Below are positions 43,762 through 52,796 of a DNA stretch of 64,000 bases, piece after piece. A model generated the notes under the pieces. The model saw nothing but the letters and a program-made list of their open reading frames with translations. It was not told the DNA's origin and made no database searches. Source of the stretch: Methanomicrobium mobile BP (GTDB taxonomy: Archaea; Halobacteriota; Methanomicrobia; Methanomicrobiales; Methanomicrobiaceae). The stretch spans positions 372,001 through 436,000 of the forward strand of contig NZ_JOMF01000004.1 of NCBI RefSeq assembly GCF_000711215.1, written 5' to 3'. The translations under genes and the position numbers were made by a program. Position 1 is the first letter of the stretch; each line of letters starts with the position of its first letter.

Positions 43762-43989
43762 CCGGACTATTTAGCCGCGACATTCATAAAATGACATAAA
43801 GGGCATCAGTACCCTGCTTCATCAGCAAAACACCCCATAAAGAGATGTCTTTCAGTGGGGGTAACTTTCATCATCTGCCCGAAAACTTACTTTCGCTTAG
43901 TTATTTGAGAATTCTACATGATATATATGACTCAGATTGCGACTCAAAAAACAGATCCTTAATTACAGTATAACTCATAAAATTCTGTC

Positions 43990-45114
43990 ATGAAAAAAGA
44001 CCTGCTCATGTGGGATGAAACCCTCTTTCGCGACGTGGAGGTATTCGAGATAGACTACATGCCCGAGCAGTTCGATTTTCGCGACAGTCAGATACGGGAA
44101 CTCGCAATAAACGTCAAACCCGGACTTGCCGGGGCAAGACCGCTCAACACAATCTGCAAAGGACTCCCGGGCACCGGAAAGACCACGACCGTAAAGATGC
44201 TCTTTTCCGACATCGAAGAGAAGACAAAGAAGATAATCCCCGTCTACATAAACTGTCAGATAGACAATACAAAATTCGCAATTTTTTCGCAGATATACAA
44301 AAAACTCACGAAACGACCCCCGCCGGCATCGGGAACATCCTTCAAGAATCTCTTCGATCAGGTCTGCAAGATTCTTTCCGATAAAGATGCCGTGCTGCTC
44401 GTCTGCCTCGACGATGCCAACTACCTCCTCTACGAAAAGGAGATCAGCAATGTCCTTTACACGCTTCTGCGGTCGCACGAGGCAAACGAAGGTGTCAGAA
44501 TCGGCGTCATCACGATTATCTCGGACATGACCGTCGACCTCATGCAGGAAGTCGACAACCGCGTCGCCTCGGTATTCAGACCCTCCGAGATCTACTTCGC
44601 GCCCTACAGCCAGAGCGAGATAAGCGAGATCTTAAACCAGCGCGTCATGCAGGGACTCTATCCTGGAGTTCTCTCATCCGATATCTTCGAACTTATCGTG
44701 GAGCAGACCATGAAGAGCGGCGACCTCCGCGTCGGAATCGATCTGCTCAAACGTTCGGCGCTGAATGCGGAGAAGGACGCCAGAAAAGAGATTGTAAAGG
44801 ACGACGTCTGCCGCGCATATCTCATCTCGAAATATCTGCACCTCTCAAGCAGCGTAAAGACCCTATCGGATGAGGAGAAAGGGCTTTTGAAAGCAATTGC
44901 CCAGATGTCTCAGAAGGAGAAGGAGATGAATGCGGGGTCGGTCTTCGACGAACTCAAAGATTCTCTCAAAATAGGATATACCAGATACTCCGAGATACTC
45001 AAGAAATTCGACTCGATGCGGCTGATAAATCTCAACTACAAGGAAGGCAAGGGACGAACGCGGCTGATTACACTGCGTTACGACCCGTCCCGCATCATAG
45101 ATATTCTAGGCTGA
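43990..45114 (+). CDS. cdc6: Orc1/Cdc6 replication initiator
   Basis: A 374-residue AAA+ protein of the archaeal Orc1/Cdc6 family. Walker A is CKGLPGTGKTTTVK (about residues 57-70); the Walker B region reads VLLVCLDDANYLLY, with DDAN in place of the usual DE pair; sensor 1 follows in IGVITIISD and the R-containing lid region in DNRVASVFRPSEIYF. The C-terminal ~100 residues are the winged helix. It should bind origin recognition boxes and load MCM. The weak CTTTCAGTGGGGG at about 43853 in its promoter resembles an ORB, but a better match lies 12 kb away. Confidence 0.88.
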   Translation: MKKDLLMWDETLFRDVEVFEIDYMPEQFDFRDSQIRELAINVKPGLAGARPLNTICKGLPGTGKTTTVKMLFSDIEEKTKKIIPVYINCQIDNTKFAIFSQIYKKLTKRPPPASGTSFKNLFDQVCKILSDKDAVLLVCLDDANYLLYEKEISNVLYTLLRSHEANEGVRIGVITIISDMTVDLMQEVDNRVASVFRPSEIYFAPYSQSEISEILNQRVMQGLYPGVLSSDIFELIVEQTMKSGDLRVGIDLLKRSALNAEKDARKEIVKDDVCRAYLISKYLHLSSSVKTLSDEEKGLLKAIAQMSQKEKEMNAGSVFDELKDSLKIGYTRYSEILKKFDSMRLINLNYKEGKGRTRLITLRYDPSRIIDILG

Positions 45115-45198
45115 GATTTCGGTCTGAAAAAATCTTTACTCCATTTAACAATACTTATCTATTTTGTTGATTTAATCTACTTGAAAGAGGAATACTCT

Positions 45199-46146
45199 AT
45201 GATAAGTGTTAACGAACTTGCTCTTGACATCTTTGAGGAACTCGCCGAGTACCCCGAAGATTACAATGTAGAATTCCACCAGCTGGACAACGGCGCCCGC
45301 CTTGTCGACTGCGGTGTAAAGACAAAAGGCGGATACCTTGCGGGAAAGCGCTTTACCGAAATATGTATGGGCGGACTTGCTGAGGTCACGTTCAGAAACG
45401 GCAACATCAACGGCGTTCCGATGCCGTTCATCGACATCAACACGGACTTTCCGGCAATCTCCTGTCTGGGTTCGCAGAAAGCGGGCTGGACGGTCAAGGT
45501 CGGCAACTTCTTTGCAATGGGAAGCGGACCCGCACGTGCTCTCTCGCTTATGCCCAAACACACCTTCGAAGTCATCGAATACGAAGATGAATGCGACTGC
45601 GCCGTAATCTGTCTTGAATCCGACAAACTGCCGACCGCCGAGGTCATGGACGAGATCGCAAAGAAATGCAATGTCGAGCCCTCAAACGTCTGCGCGGTCG
45701 TTGCACCGACGGCGTCGATTGTAGGCTCCATTCAGGTCGCCGGACGCTGCGTCGAGACGGCAATCTACAAGCTCAACGAGCTCGGTTTTGACACGAAGAA
45801 GATTCAGGCGGCAATGGGAACCGCACCGATTCCGCCGGTAAAGAAGGATTCCACACGCGCAATGGGCTGCACGAACGATGCGACAATCTACCACGGTCAG
45901 ATATATCTTACAATGAGAGCACCCGAGATTGTCGATTACCTTGACAAGATTCCGTCCTGCAAGTCCTCATCCTACGGAGAGCCGTTCTACGACACTTTCA
46001 AGGCAGCAGGCTTTGATTTCTATAAGATTGACACCTCACTCTTCTCACCCGCGGAAGTCATCATCAACGAACTCACCGAGGGCAAGGTCTACAGAACAGG
46101 CAGTGTCAACCCCGAAGTTACTCTCAAGTCCTTCGGACTTCTCTAA
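45199..46146 (+). CDS. mch: N5,N10-methenyltetrahydromethanopterin cyclohydrolase
   Basis: A 315-residue Mch. Characteristic stretches are MISVNELALDIFEELAEYPE, NGARLVDCGVKTKGGYLAGK, MGGLAEVTF, and the C-terminal GCTNDATIYHGQIYLTMRAPE. The enzyme converts formyl- to methenyl-tetrahydromethanopterin in the C1 reduction pathway of methanogenesis. I start at 45199: AGAGG ends 9 bp before this ATG and homologues begin here; a TTG at 45181 would add six residues. It is a single gene following cdc6. Confidence 0.95.
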   Translation: MISVNELALDIFEELAEYPEDYNVEFHQLDNGARLVDCGVKTKGGYLAGKRFTEICMGGLAEVTFRNGNINGVPMPFIDINTDFPAISCLGSQKAGWTVKVGNFFAMGSGPARALSLMPKHTFEVIEYEDECDCAVICLESDKLPTAEVMDEIAKKCNVEPSNVCAVVAPTASIVGSIQVAGRCVETAIYKLNELGFDTKKIQAAMGTAPIPPVKKDSTRAMGCTNDATIYHGQIYLTMRAPEIVDYLDKIPSCKSSSYGEPFYDTFKAAGFDFYKIDTSLFSPAEVIINELTEGKVYRTGSVNPEVTLKSFGLL

Positions 46147-46286
46147 TTACATTTTTACACTTTTATTCGCGAAATCGGACGGATATTACGCATTTTCCCG
46201 TATTTTTCTCAAATTTACTTTCGTCCCACTGACTTTTGCCAAAAAAATACAGAAGAATTAAAAATCTACGGTGTCAATTCTATTTC

Positions 46287-47243
46287 ATGAGCAGGGTTAT
46301 TTCATATGCGGTATGTATTGCCGTGATGCTTATGTTATCCGCCGCCGTATGCGGATGCGTTTCGGAATCGGGCAAGGCAACGGATACGGGAGCGGATAAG
46401 GGCGACGCAAAAGTCACCGATTCGGGCGCCATCGTCATAGAGCGTTCCGGAATCATCAAAATACCCGCATTTGAGATCAATCCCGACGATGTAACCTGCG
46501 AGAACATAATCTCGCCTTCCATACTGATAGCCGACGGATTATACCCGATGATTGATTTCGAGATGTCTTTCATCACGGTATCGCCGAATCACGAGACCCC
46601 CCTGCATCTCCTGAAGGATACCTGCGAGTCGATATTCGTTACCTCGGGCACCGCGGATATGATGATTAACGGCAGGTTGATGACCGCGGAGGCGGGGACT
46701 CTTGTCTATGTCCCCATGAACACGCCGATGACAGTCAGAAACAACGGTAAGAGCGATCTCAAATATATCTCGATAACCAATCCGCCTTACAACCCGGCAA
46801 ACGAGATCTTTCCCGAGAACACGGAATTCGACAGACTGCGCGTAAAATCCGAGAATGCGACCGCAATCATAATCGACGAAGCAGAACCCGGGGTCTTCTT
46901 CAAAGACGTCAAAGTTGCGAATCTGATAAATCCGGCAATACTTAAGGAATACAATAAAAATTACGATATAGGATGCGGAATTGCATATGTCACGATTCCG
47001 AAAGGCTCACACACCGATCCGCATATTATCGAGGGCACGACCGAAGTGGATCAGATTTTGCAGGGTAAGGGCGAGATAGTCGTCAATTCCAAGATTATGT
47101 CCTTTAAAGAGGGCGATACCGTGTATATTCAATCGGGTGCCCATCAGAGTGTTACCAATACGGGAACGGAAGATCTGATCTTTCTTGCGGTTACCTACCC
47201 GCCTTACAATCCCTCCGCGGATTCGTCGGTAAAGAGAACCTGA
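46287..47243 (+). CDS. Double-cupin lipoprotein
   Basis: A 318-residue exported protein. The signal peptide (about 1-24) ends in LSAAVCGC, a plausible lipobox, followed by an Asp/Gly/Thr linker. Two cupin domains follow: EMSFITVSPNHETPLHLLKD with IFVTSGTADMMING (about 100-180) and GIAYVTIPKGSHTDPHIIEG with QILQGKGEIVVNS (about 230-310). Each ends in the same PPYNP tail, so it arose by internal duplication. Histidines that could bind metal are present in both. Function unknown; an outside-facing sugar, organic acid or metal-binding role is possible. Confidence 0.8.
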   Translation: MSRVISYAVCIAVMLMLSAAVCGCVSESGKATDTGADKGDAKVTDSGAIVIERSGIIKIPAFEINPDDVTCENIISPSILIADGLYPMIDFEMSFITVSPNHETPLHLLKDTCESIFVTSGTADMMINGRLMTAEAGTLVYVPMNTPMTVRNNGKSDLKYISITNPPYNPANEIFPENTEFDRLRVKSENATAIIIDEAEPGVFFKDVKVANLINPAILKEYNKNYDIGCGIAYVTIPKGSHTDPHIIEGTTEVDQILQGKGEIVVNSKIMSFKEGDTVYIQSGAHQSVTNTGTEDLIFLAVTYPPYNPSADSSVKRT

Positions 47244-47285
47244 AAAGGAATGAAACGGAACAATACGGAACGATACGGAACGGAA

Positions 47286-47948
47286 ATGACGCATAATTTC
47301 AACGAAAAATACGGACGGGACGAGGGTCTGACCGTGCTTGAACTGATTATCATGATCGCGGTTGTGTTGATAGTCACTTACGTGCTGTTGGGAGTATTTT
47401 CCTCAGATACGCCGTCCGAATCGGGTAAGAAAGAGGCTGCCGGCGGTATCATAGGTGATTTCGAGACTTCCATGGAGAATGTTCTTGCCCGCAACGGTCC
47501 CAGCTACGGGATGCAGGATATCTCGGGAACGCTCTACGATGTCGATATTTATTCCTACGGAGTGCACCCCGACGAGCTCGGAAGTGCCGCAGTTTCCATT
47601 AAACTGGTGGCAATGAGCGGCAAGAGCATTGATTTCAACAACGCCGATCTCCTGTTTAAATACGGTAATAATGTCGAGCGGCTTGCATATTCGACCGGGC
47701 AGCCGCTGTTGCCGGGTTACTGGGTCATTGTCCAGCGCGGTTCCGTTATTCCGTTCCAAAAAGCCGACGGCGACGATATTCTCGAGAATAACGAGATGTT
47801 TACTCTGGTTGTGAATCCGGCGATTACCGTTCCCGCCAACGGGGTCTTTGAGCTGACGCTGAATACGGATACGAACCGGGCTTTCGATATGAAGTTCGGC
47901 GTTCCCCCGGAGATACGGAAATACGGTGTTGTCAAACTTCGGGTCTGA
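47286..47948 (+). CDS. Archaellin/type IV pilin-like protein
   Basis: A 220-residue protein with a class III signal peptide: a charged leader ending KYGRDEG, then LTVLELIIMIAVVLIVTYVLL, with Glu at position +5 after the predicted cleavage, as in type IV pilins and archaellins. The rest is a beta-rich domain (AVSIKLVAMSGKSIDFNNAD, GYWVIVQRGSVIPFQ, ILENNEMFTLVVNP) similar to the archaellin outer domain. It is probably assembled by a type IV pilin machine. The ATG at 47250 is in frame but has GGA with no spacing; I prefer 47286. A GGAACRATAC repeat lies between them. Confidence 0.72.
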   Translation: MTHNFNEKYGRDEGLTVLELIIMIAVVLIVTYVLLGVFSSDTPSESGKKEAAGGIIGDFETSMENVLARNGPSYGMQDISGTLYDVDIYSYGVHPDELGSAAVSIKLVAMSGKSIDFNNADLLFKYGNNVERLAYSTGQPLLPGYWVIVQRGSVIPFQKADGDDILENNEMFTLVVNPAITVPANGVFELTLNTDTNRAFDMKFGVPPEIRKYGVVKLRV

Positions 47949-48014
47949 TACGGCAGTTTTTGCATCAGGATTATTATTGTATTGTGATTATTTTTGTATA
48001 GGGATTGGGACTGT

Positions 48015-48452
48015 ATGATTCCGGAAAAAGAGGAGAGGTTGGCACTTTTGCTCATGTGTGCCGTGCTTTTGGCAATCGCCGGCGCACACTTTGTCCTCGG
48101 CGGCGCCGACAAATACGACTTCGCATCGGTCTATACGAATGCTTCGCAGGAGGGGGAACTTGTGAAGTATAACGGCACCGTTCTCTCGGTCTCGGCAACG
48201 AAGACCGGCGGTCATCTTATTATTGACGCGTGTCGCGACTGCCCGACGGATGTCTCCCAAAAAGAAAAACCCGAGACCGAGATTGTTCTTTTTGTCAGCG
48301 GCGGTGCCGCCCTTAAATCCGATATCGAAAAAGGGGACAATGTCTCCGCCGTGGGCAAGGTATCGATATACAACGGTCATCGAGAGATTATGATCGAAAA
48401 ACTCGCGGATATCTCGGTTTTTAAGCAGGATAACGCCACGCCGGCGGCGTAA
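48015..48452 (+). CDS. Exported OB-fold protein
   Basis: A 145-residue protein with an N-terminal membrane anchor or signal (ALLLMCAVLLAIAGAHFVLG) and an OB-fold of about 90 residues: GELVKYNGTVLSVSATKTGGHLII, IVLFVSGGAALKS, KGDNVSAVGKVSIYNGHREIMI. Such single OB domains occur in methanogen surface proteins and in nucleic-acid-binding proteins; outside the membrane, nucleic acid or carbohydrate binding is possible. It follows the pilin-like gene by 66 bp on the same strand. Confidence 0.7.
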   Translation: MIPEKEERLALLLMCAVLLAIAGAHFVLGGADKYDFASVYTNASQEGELVKYNGTVLSVSATKTGGHLIIDACRDCPTDVSQKEKPETEIVLFVSGGAALKSDIEKGDNVSAVGKVSIYNGHREIMIEKLADISVFKQDNATPAA

Positions 48453-48497
48453 ATTTCCTTTCGGATCGCAATCACGAATCGCGGTCAGAAATTACGT

Positions 48498-49226
48498 TCA
48501 TAGATCGCGGACATAGAGATGAAACCGCATCCCTTTTCTGCCGTCCTTGTAGTCGACGCCGGTTGAGGCGACCCGCATATAACCGTGTTTTTCGTAGTAG
48601 CCCGTATTGCAGTAGTCATCGGCGCAGAGGTAATATCCGCCGCATCCGTTTCCGCGCAGATAATCCTGAAAATCCGCGATAAGCCGCGACCCAATGCCTT
48701 TTCCGCGGAGATCCTCACTCACCGCGAATAGGATGAGTTCGCCTTTGCAGCCTGCGGGGACGCTTCTTTCAAGTCTCGATAAAGCCCGCAGGGTATCTCT
48801 CCTGTGCTCCAGATAAATCCGCCCGTATCTGTTCGTTTTCAGCGGAATTACGTTGAGACACTGCCGCAAAGCCGTCGTTATGCTTCGTGTCGCGCCGCGA
48901 TATCCGCTTCCCGAAGAGCGCTGCGAACGCGGGGTGCATCTGCCCAGCAGGTATCCGCACGGAATGCCCGCGGAATTCACCGCCGTAACCGAATATGAGG
49001 CATGCTTAAGGAAAATAAGGAGATAATCGCGGGCAATAAGCCCTTTTACCTTTGAAAGTCCCGCGAAATCTTCTCCGTGAGTGATATCAGTATTGTTCTT
49101 CAGGATATTGTCGAGCCAGAGGTCGAAGAGCAGATCTTCCAGATATCTCAGGTCGCTTCGGCGAAATTCGCGGAAAGTGACGGTTTCAACAGAATCCGCA
49201 AATTCAATAGGTTCTATGCCAGACAA
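48498..49226 (-). CDS. GNAT-family N-acetyltransferase
   Basis: A 242-residue GNAT protein. The acetyl-CoA loop is seen in ELILFAVSEDLRGKGIGSRLIADF (R-G-K-G-I-G), followed by GYYLCADDYCNTGYYEKHGYM, the usual C-terminal motif. The N-terminus REFRRSDLRYLEDLL is also typical. A 60-residue Arg/Ser-rich insert separates N- and C-terminal parts. Substrate unknown. Confidence 0.84.
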   Translation of the reverse strand: MSGIEPIEFADSVETVTFREFRRSDLRYLEDLLFDLWLDNILKNNTDITHGEDFAGLSKVKGLIARDYLLIFLKHASYSVTAVNSAGIPCGYLLGRCTPRSQRSSGSGYRGATRSITTALRQCLNVIPLKTNRYGRIYLEHRRDTLRALSRLERSVPAGCKGELILFAVSEDLRGKGIGSRLIADFQDYLRGNGCGGYYLCADDYCNTGYYEKHGYMRVASTGVDYKDGRKGMRFHLYVRDL

Positions 49227-49258
49227 AAAAATCCTGCCCGAAAAGTAAAAAAGTGAAG

Positions 49259-50776
49259 TTAATCCCCGAAGAGATCGGAATCGTCGGTCTCCATGTAGTT
49301 GAACTTCTTTGCTGGGGCCTTTCTCTCTTCCGGCATCTGCGGCGGCATCTCCTCATGTCTTGCCGCAACCGGCGCATTCACCGCATCAGCCGTGTTTTGC
49401 CGTGATACGGGCTCTTCGTCCTCGAAGATGTCGTCATAATCTTCGTCCGCGGCATTGTATCCAGCATAGAGCGAATCACTCTTTTGACCCTGTCCGAAAC
49501 TCTGCGGTCCGCTTACAGGGGTAGTGAGTTCATCGAAGGAATACCCGTCGTATTCCGAATCCGAGCCGTCCGATGCGTTGCCGGACTGCTCATAAGGCAT
49601 GTTCTGCCGACCGCTCTGACTGCCTGACAGATTGCTCTGCGGATTGCTCTCCGAACCGCCCCTGTTTGCGGCGGCGTTCATCTGCCGCTGTGCACGCAGA
49701 TCGTCTTCCATTGTGTAGGCAACCGCTTTCGGACGGTTCTCCGAAGCGCGGTCGCGGAAATTATCATCGTAGATATCGTCGGAGGTCTCCTTTCCGAAAT
49801 GCAGATCCGATTCGGAACGGAAACTTATACCCCCGTGTTCCTCACCGTCACGCGTGTTCTGCGCCGCATCTGAATCCTCCTCAATCCCGGACGGAATATC
49901 CGCGGAAGCACCCGGTAAAGTCTCTGTGGGGATACCCGATTTCGAATCCGAATCCGATTCTTCCTCAACGTCATCCTCACCGTAAGGCGAGGGTGCGGGC
50001 TCATGATGTGCATCCGTTCCGAAGACGGACTGCGCATTCGACATGTCCGCATGTCCGCTCTTATCCGCTGGCGTCTCCAGAGGATTTACCGCAATCTTTG
50101 TCGCGAATATGTCGTTGCCGCCGATACCGAGATTCGACGAGGATACTTCGGGTTTCTCGTCGGGTCTTTTCTCATAGCGTTTCTCGCCGAACTTGCGCTT
50201 CGCCGACATCCAGCCCGCCTCATCCGAGCCGAAGCCGTCCGAAAAGATATCGGATTGGTCCTTCATCATGTACTCGTCCGTGCTCTTAGGTTTCGGCGGC
50301 TCACTGCCGTAAACGAGATCGTCCCTCGAAGGACCCGCGGCATTCCCGTCTCCCGCGCCGGATGCGGGCTCCCTGTCGAAGAGATCGACGCTCTTCGACG
50401 ACGCATTACCCGGTACCGAGTGAGTCTTGGGTGACAGACGGTTTCCGCGTGCCGAGCCGAAATCCGTATCAAATATGTCGGTTCCCCTGCTTATAGACGA
50501 ACTTGAGGTAAATTTCGGACTGCTCCGCCCCGTACTGCTGCCGAACGACGACTCGAACATCCCCGAATTATCCGAGGGTCTTTCCCTTCGCCCCCGGTCG
50601 GCATCGTTCTTCATCCCCCCTTTTCCCGCGTATGAACCTGTTCCCCCTGATTCATTGCCGAAATCGTCTATTATTCCTTCCGAACGGTTACCCGAGACGC
50701 GTGATCTCTTGTCGGGTTTGTTGCTTCCCCCGAACGCATCGTCAAGGCCGCCGGATATTATATTCTCTCGTGGCAT
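49259..50776 (-). CDS. Large intrinsically disordered protein with repeated D-x-F motifs
   Basis: A 505-residue, hydrophilic protein with no predicted globular core, rich in Ser, Gly, Asp and Glu. About eleven short acidic-Phe elements recur through it: LDDAFGG, IDDFGNE, ESSFGSS, DIFDTDFGS, VDLFDRE, DIFSDGFGSD, NDIFATK, SVFGTD, DDIFEDE and the C-terminal SDLFGD. They look like linear docking motifs for a common partner. There is no signal peptide or membrane segment, so it is cytoplasmic. It stands alone. Frame use and codon bias support a real gene and not a shadow of the opposite strand. I do not recognise a family. Confidence 0.7.
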   Translation of the reverse strand: MPRENIISGGLDDAFGGSNKPDKRSRVSGNRSEGIIDDFGNESGGTGSYAGKGGMKNDADRGRRERPSDNSGMFESSFGSSTGRSSPKFTSSSSISRGTDIFDTDFGSARGNRLSPKTHSVPGNASSKSVDLFDREPASGAGDGNAAGPSRDDLVYGSEPPKPKSTDEYMMKDQSDIFSDGFGSDEAGWMSAKRKFGEKRYEKRPDEKPEVSSSNLGIGGNDIFATKIAVNPLETPADKSGHADMSNAQSVFGTDAHHEPAPSPYGEDDVEEESDSDSKSGIPTETLPGASADIPSGIEEDSDAAQNTRDGEEHGGISFRSESDLHFGKETSDDIYDDNFRDRASENRPKAVAYTMEDDLRAQRQMNAAANRGGSESNPQSNLSGSQSGRQNMPYEQSGNASDGSDSEYDGYSFDELTTPVSGPQSFGQGQKSDSLYAGYNAADEDYDDIFEDEEPVSRQNTADAVNAPVAARHEEMPPQMPEERKAPAKKFNYMETDDSDLFGD

Positions 50777-50950
50777 GTTGTAAAATATGGATCTCGAAGG
50801 TTATTAAGATTAGGTAATATCCCCTATATTTCGGCAAAAATCGCAAAAAAAGAACCAAAAAGATTTTCAATCGGCAGTATGAGAGGGGGTTTATGAGGTG
50901 GGGCTGTGCCGGTTTTGTAAGTATTGTCTGTGCGGATGCCGTTGCCGAAG

Positions 50951-52651
50951 TCAGTTCTTCGGAGAGGCTGAGGTCACCATGGCAACCGTCTCCCCTTTCG
51001 AGTTCTTAAGGAAGGTATTCTGCCAGATAACGCCCGTCTCTTTGCCGTCTTTTCGCACGACAACACCCTCGGCACTCTGATTTATGGAGATCTTTCCCGA
51101 TATTGCTTCCTCAAAGCGTCTCCTAAGCTCCTTTGCTCTGTCTTTGGGGACAACGGTCATGAACCAGTCGGCGCCGATTAACTCCTCTTCGCCGTAGCCC
51201 AGCATCTCGCAGCCCGTGCGGTTAAGCCTTCTTATCGTGCCGTCCGTGTTGATTACCGCAATCATGACGCCGGCTACGTCCAGATAGCTCTGCGCCTCGT
51301 CGCGCTGTGCGACAAGGGCTTCCTGACTGCGTTTCTCCTCGGTGATATCCTCAAGTATTGTCAGAATATACTCGAGTGCGTTGTCGATTCCGAATATGGG
51401 GACTTTTCTGACCTTTAAGACATGCTCGCTGCCGTTCACCTTCAGGGTAAGTTCGGGCATGAAGACCGGCACCTTGTCGGCGGCAATCGATCTGTCGCCG
51501 GCGGCGAAGAACTCCGTCACCTTGTCGGGGAAGAGCTCGAAACCCATCTTGCCTATGCTGTTTTTGCCGACGATTCCGAAGAACTTCTCGGCAGCGCTGT
51601 TAAAATGCACGTAGGTGCCTTTTCCGACCTCCTTTACGACAACCATCGATGGGATGTTGTCGACGATTGAGGTCAGGAAGGATTTCCACTTGAAAAGACC
51701 TTTTACCGCCCTGTCGCGTGCCGATATATCGCGGCCCACAACGCGGTATCCGTTGAGCATGCCAATCTCGTCGAACTTCGGCGTGATTGAAAGCTCCATC
51801 TTTATCTGACGCTCTCCGCCCTGTCCGCCGTCACGGTTTACGCTGAAACTGCATTCAATCAGCTCGGAGCCGTTATTTTGGCGTGCGGACTGCATGGCGG
51901 CTCTAAAGCGCTCGCCGCATTCGGCGTCGATGAAACTGAAGAACGATTTTCCTATGGTTTCTTCGGCGGAGAGTCCCGTTATCTCCTTTATCTTGGGACT
52001 TGCGTAGAGGAGGTCGCCGGCGTCGTTGATGTCGAGTATAGTGTCGTTTATCTCTTCGACAAGGGATCTGAAATTGCGCTCGCTCTCCAGAAGCGCTTCC
52101 GTGGCGCGTTTTTCTTCGGTCGTGTCCTCCAGCATTATCGTGACGCCCGGGGAGGAGTCGTTGAGGACGGTCGGAATTATCTTTATCTTATAGTAGCGCT
52201 CTTCAAGGTCGCGGAATATTTTTATCTCGTCCACGGTCTCTTCGCCGTCAAGAGCGTTCTTCATGCGCTCGTTGATAATCGGGTGGTCAAAGCCGACGAG
52301 AGGAGAGTTGCGGAGTTCTTTGCCGACGATCTCGTCGCGGTTTACCTTGAGGAGTCTGCAAAGTGCGTCGTTTACCTGGACTACGCAGAGGTCGCTGTCG
52401 ATTATTGCGACCATGTCGGACGAGAAGTTGAGCATCGCGGATAAGGGAGCACGCTGCGATATGAAGAAGACTTTGGCTTTGCCGTAGGTCTTCATATCTA
52501 CCTGACCCGAGATTCTGAGGATGTCGAGATAGCGGGATACGGTATTTCGGTTTACGCCTATTTTATCCGCAATATCCGAAACAGACATGCCGCGCGGCGT
52601 TTCTTTCAGCACCTTGAGTATCTCCGACAACTCATCTGCGTAATTGTCCAT
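50951..52651 (-). CDS. HTH-PAS multi-domain sensor/regulator
   Basis: A 566-residue protein. Residues about 5-65 are a winged helix-turn-helix (LKETPRGMSVSDIADKIGVNRNTVSRYLDIL). Four PAS domains follow, beginning near LNFSSDMVAIIDSDL, ERNFRSLVEEINDTIL, SIVDNIPSMVVVKEV and DVAGVMIAVINTDGTI, the second to fourth with PAC-type endings. There is no kinase or receiver. This HTH-PAS arrangement is expanded in Methanomicrobiales and probably senses a small ligand or redox state. It may control its own divergent region, which holds palindromes. Confidence 0.85.
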   Translation of the reverse strand: MDNYADELSEILKVLKETPRGMSVSDIADKIGVNRNTVSRYLDILRISGQVDMKTYGKAKVFFISQRAPLSAMLNFSSDMVAIIDSDLCVVQVNDALCRLLKVNRDEIVGKELRNSPLVGFDHPIINERMKNALDGEETVDEIKIFRDLEERYYKIKIIPTVLNDSSPGVTIMLEDTTEEKRATEALLESERNFRSLVEEINDTILDINDAGDLLYASPKIKEITGLSAEETIGKSFFSFIDAECGERFRAAMQSARQNNGSELIECSFSVNRDGGQGGERQIKMELSITPKFDEIGMLNGYRVVGRDISARDRAVKGLFKWKSFLTSIVDNIPSMVVVKEVGKGTYVHFNSAAEKFFGIVGKNSIGKMGFELFPDKVTEFFAAGDRSIAADKVPVFMPELTLKVNGSEHVLKVRKVPIFGIDNALEYILTILEDITEEKRSQEALVAQRDEAQSYLDVAGVMIAVINTDGTIRRLNRTGCEMLGYGEEELIGADWFMTVVPKDRAKELRRRFEEAISGKISINQSAEGVVVRKDGKETGVIWQNTFLKNSKGETVAMVTSASPKN

Positions 52652-52745
52652 ATCTGTCTATTTAATTTGTAAATCAGCATTACTTATTGCTTTCGTTAAT
52701 GCACCCGATATTGCAAAGTTCAATGATTCCTATAGTGCAAAGTAT

Positions 52746-52776
52746 AATGCCTGGCATTAAAAGATATGTTTAAATA
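52746..52776 (+). promoter_or_regulatory. Palindrome and TATA box of a plus-strand transcript
   Basis: AATGCCTGGCATT (52746-52758) is a 13-bp palindrome about 10 bp upstream of the TATA-like TTTAAATA (52769-52776). Two copies of TGCAAAGT (about 52713 and 52736) lie further upstream, between this and the HTH-PAS start at 52651. Transcription to the right would begin near 52797. Confidence 0.5.
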
Positions 52777-52796
52777 CTTGCATGTGCAACAATAAT

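Noticed and set aside
43840-43870. ORB beside cdc6
   Set aside because: CTTTCAGTGGGGG keeps only part of the core and lacks the GAAA and separate G-run; too weak to call.
49573-50289. 238-codon plus-strand frame opposite the disordered protein
   Set aside because: Arg/Pro/Ser-rich shadow. The minus-strand frame is longer, has motif periodicity and the expected codon use, although neither strand shows a known domain.
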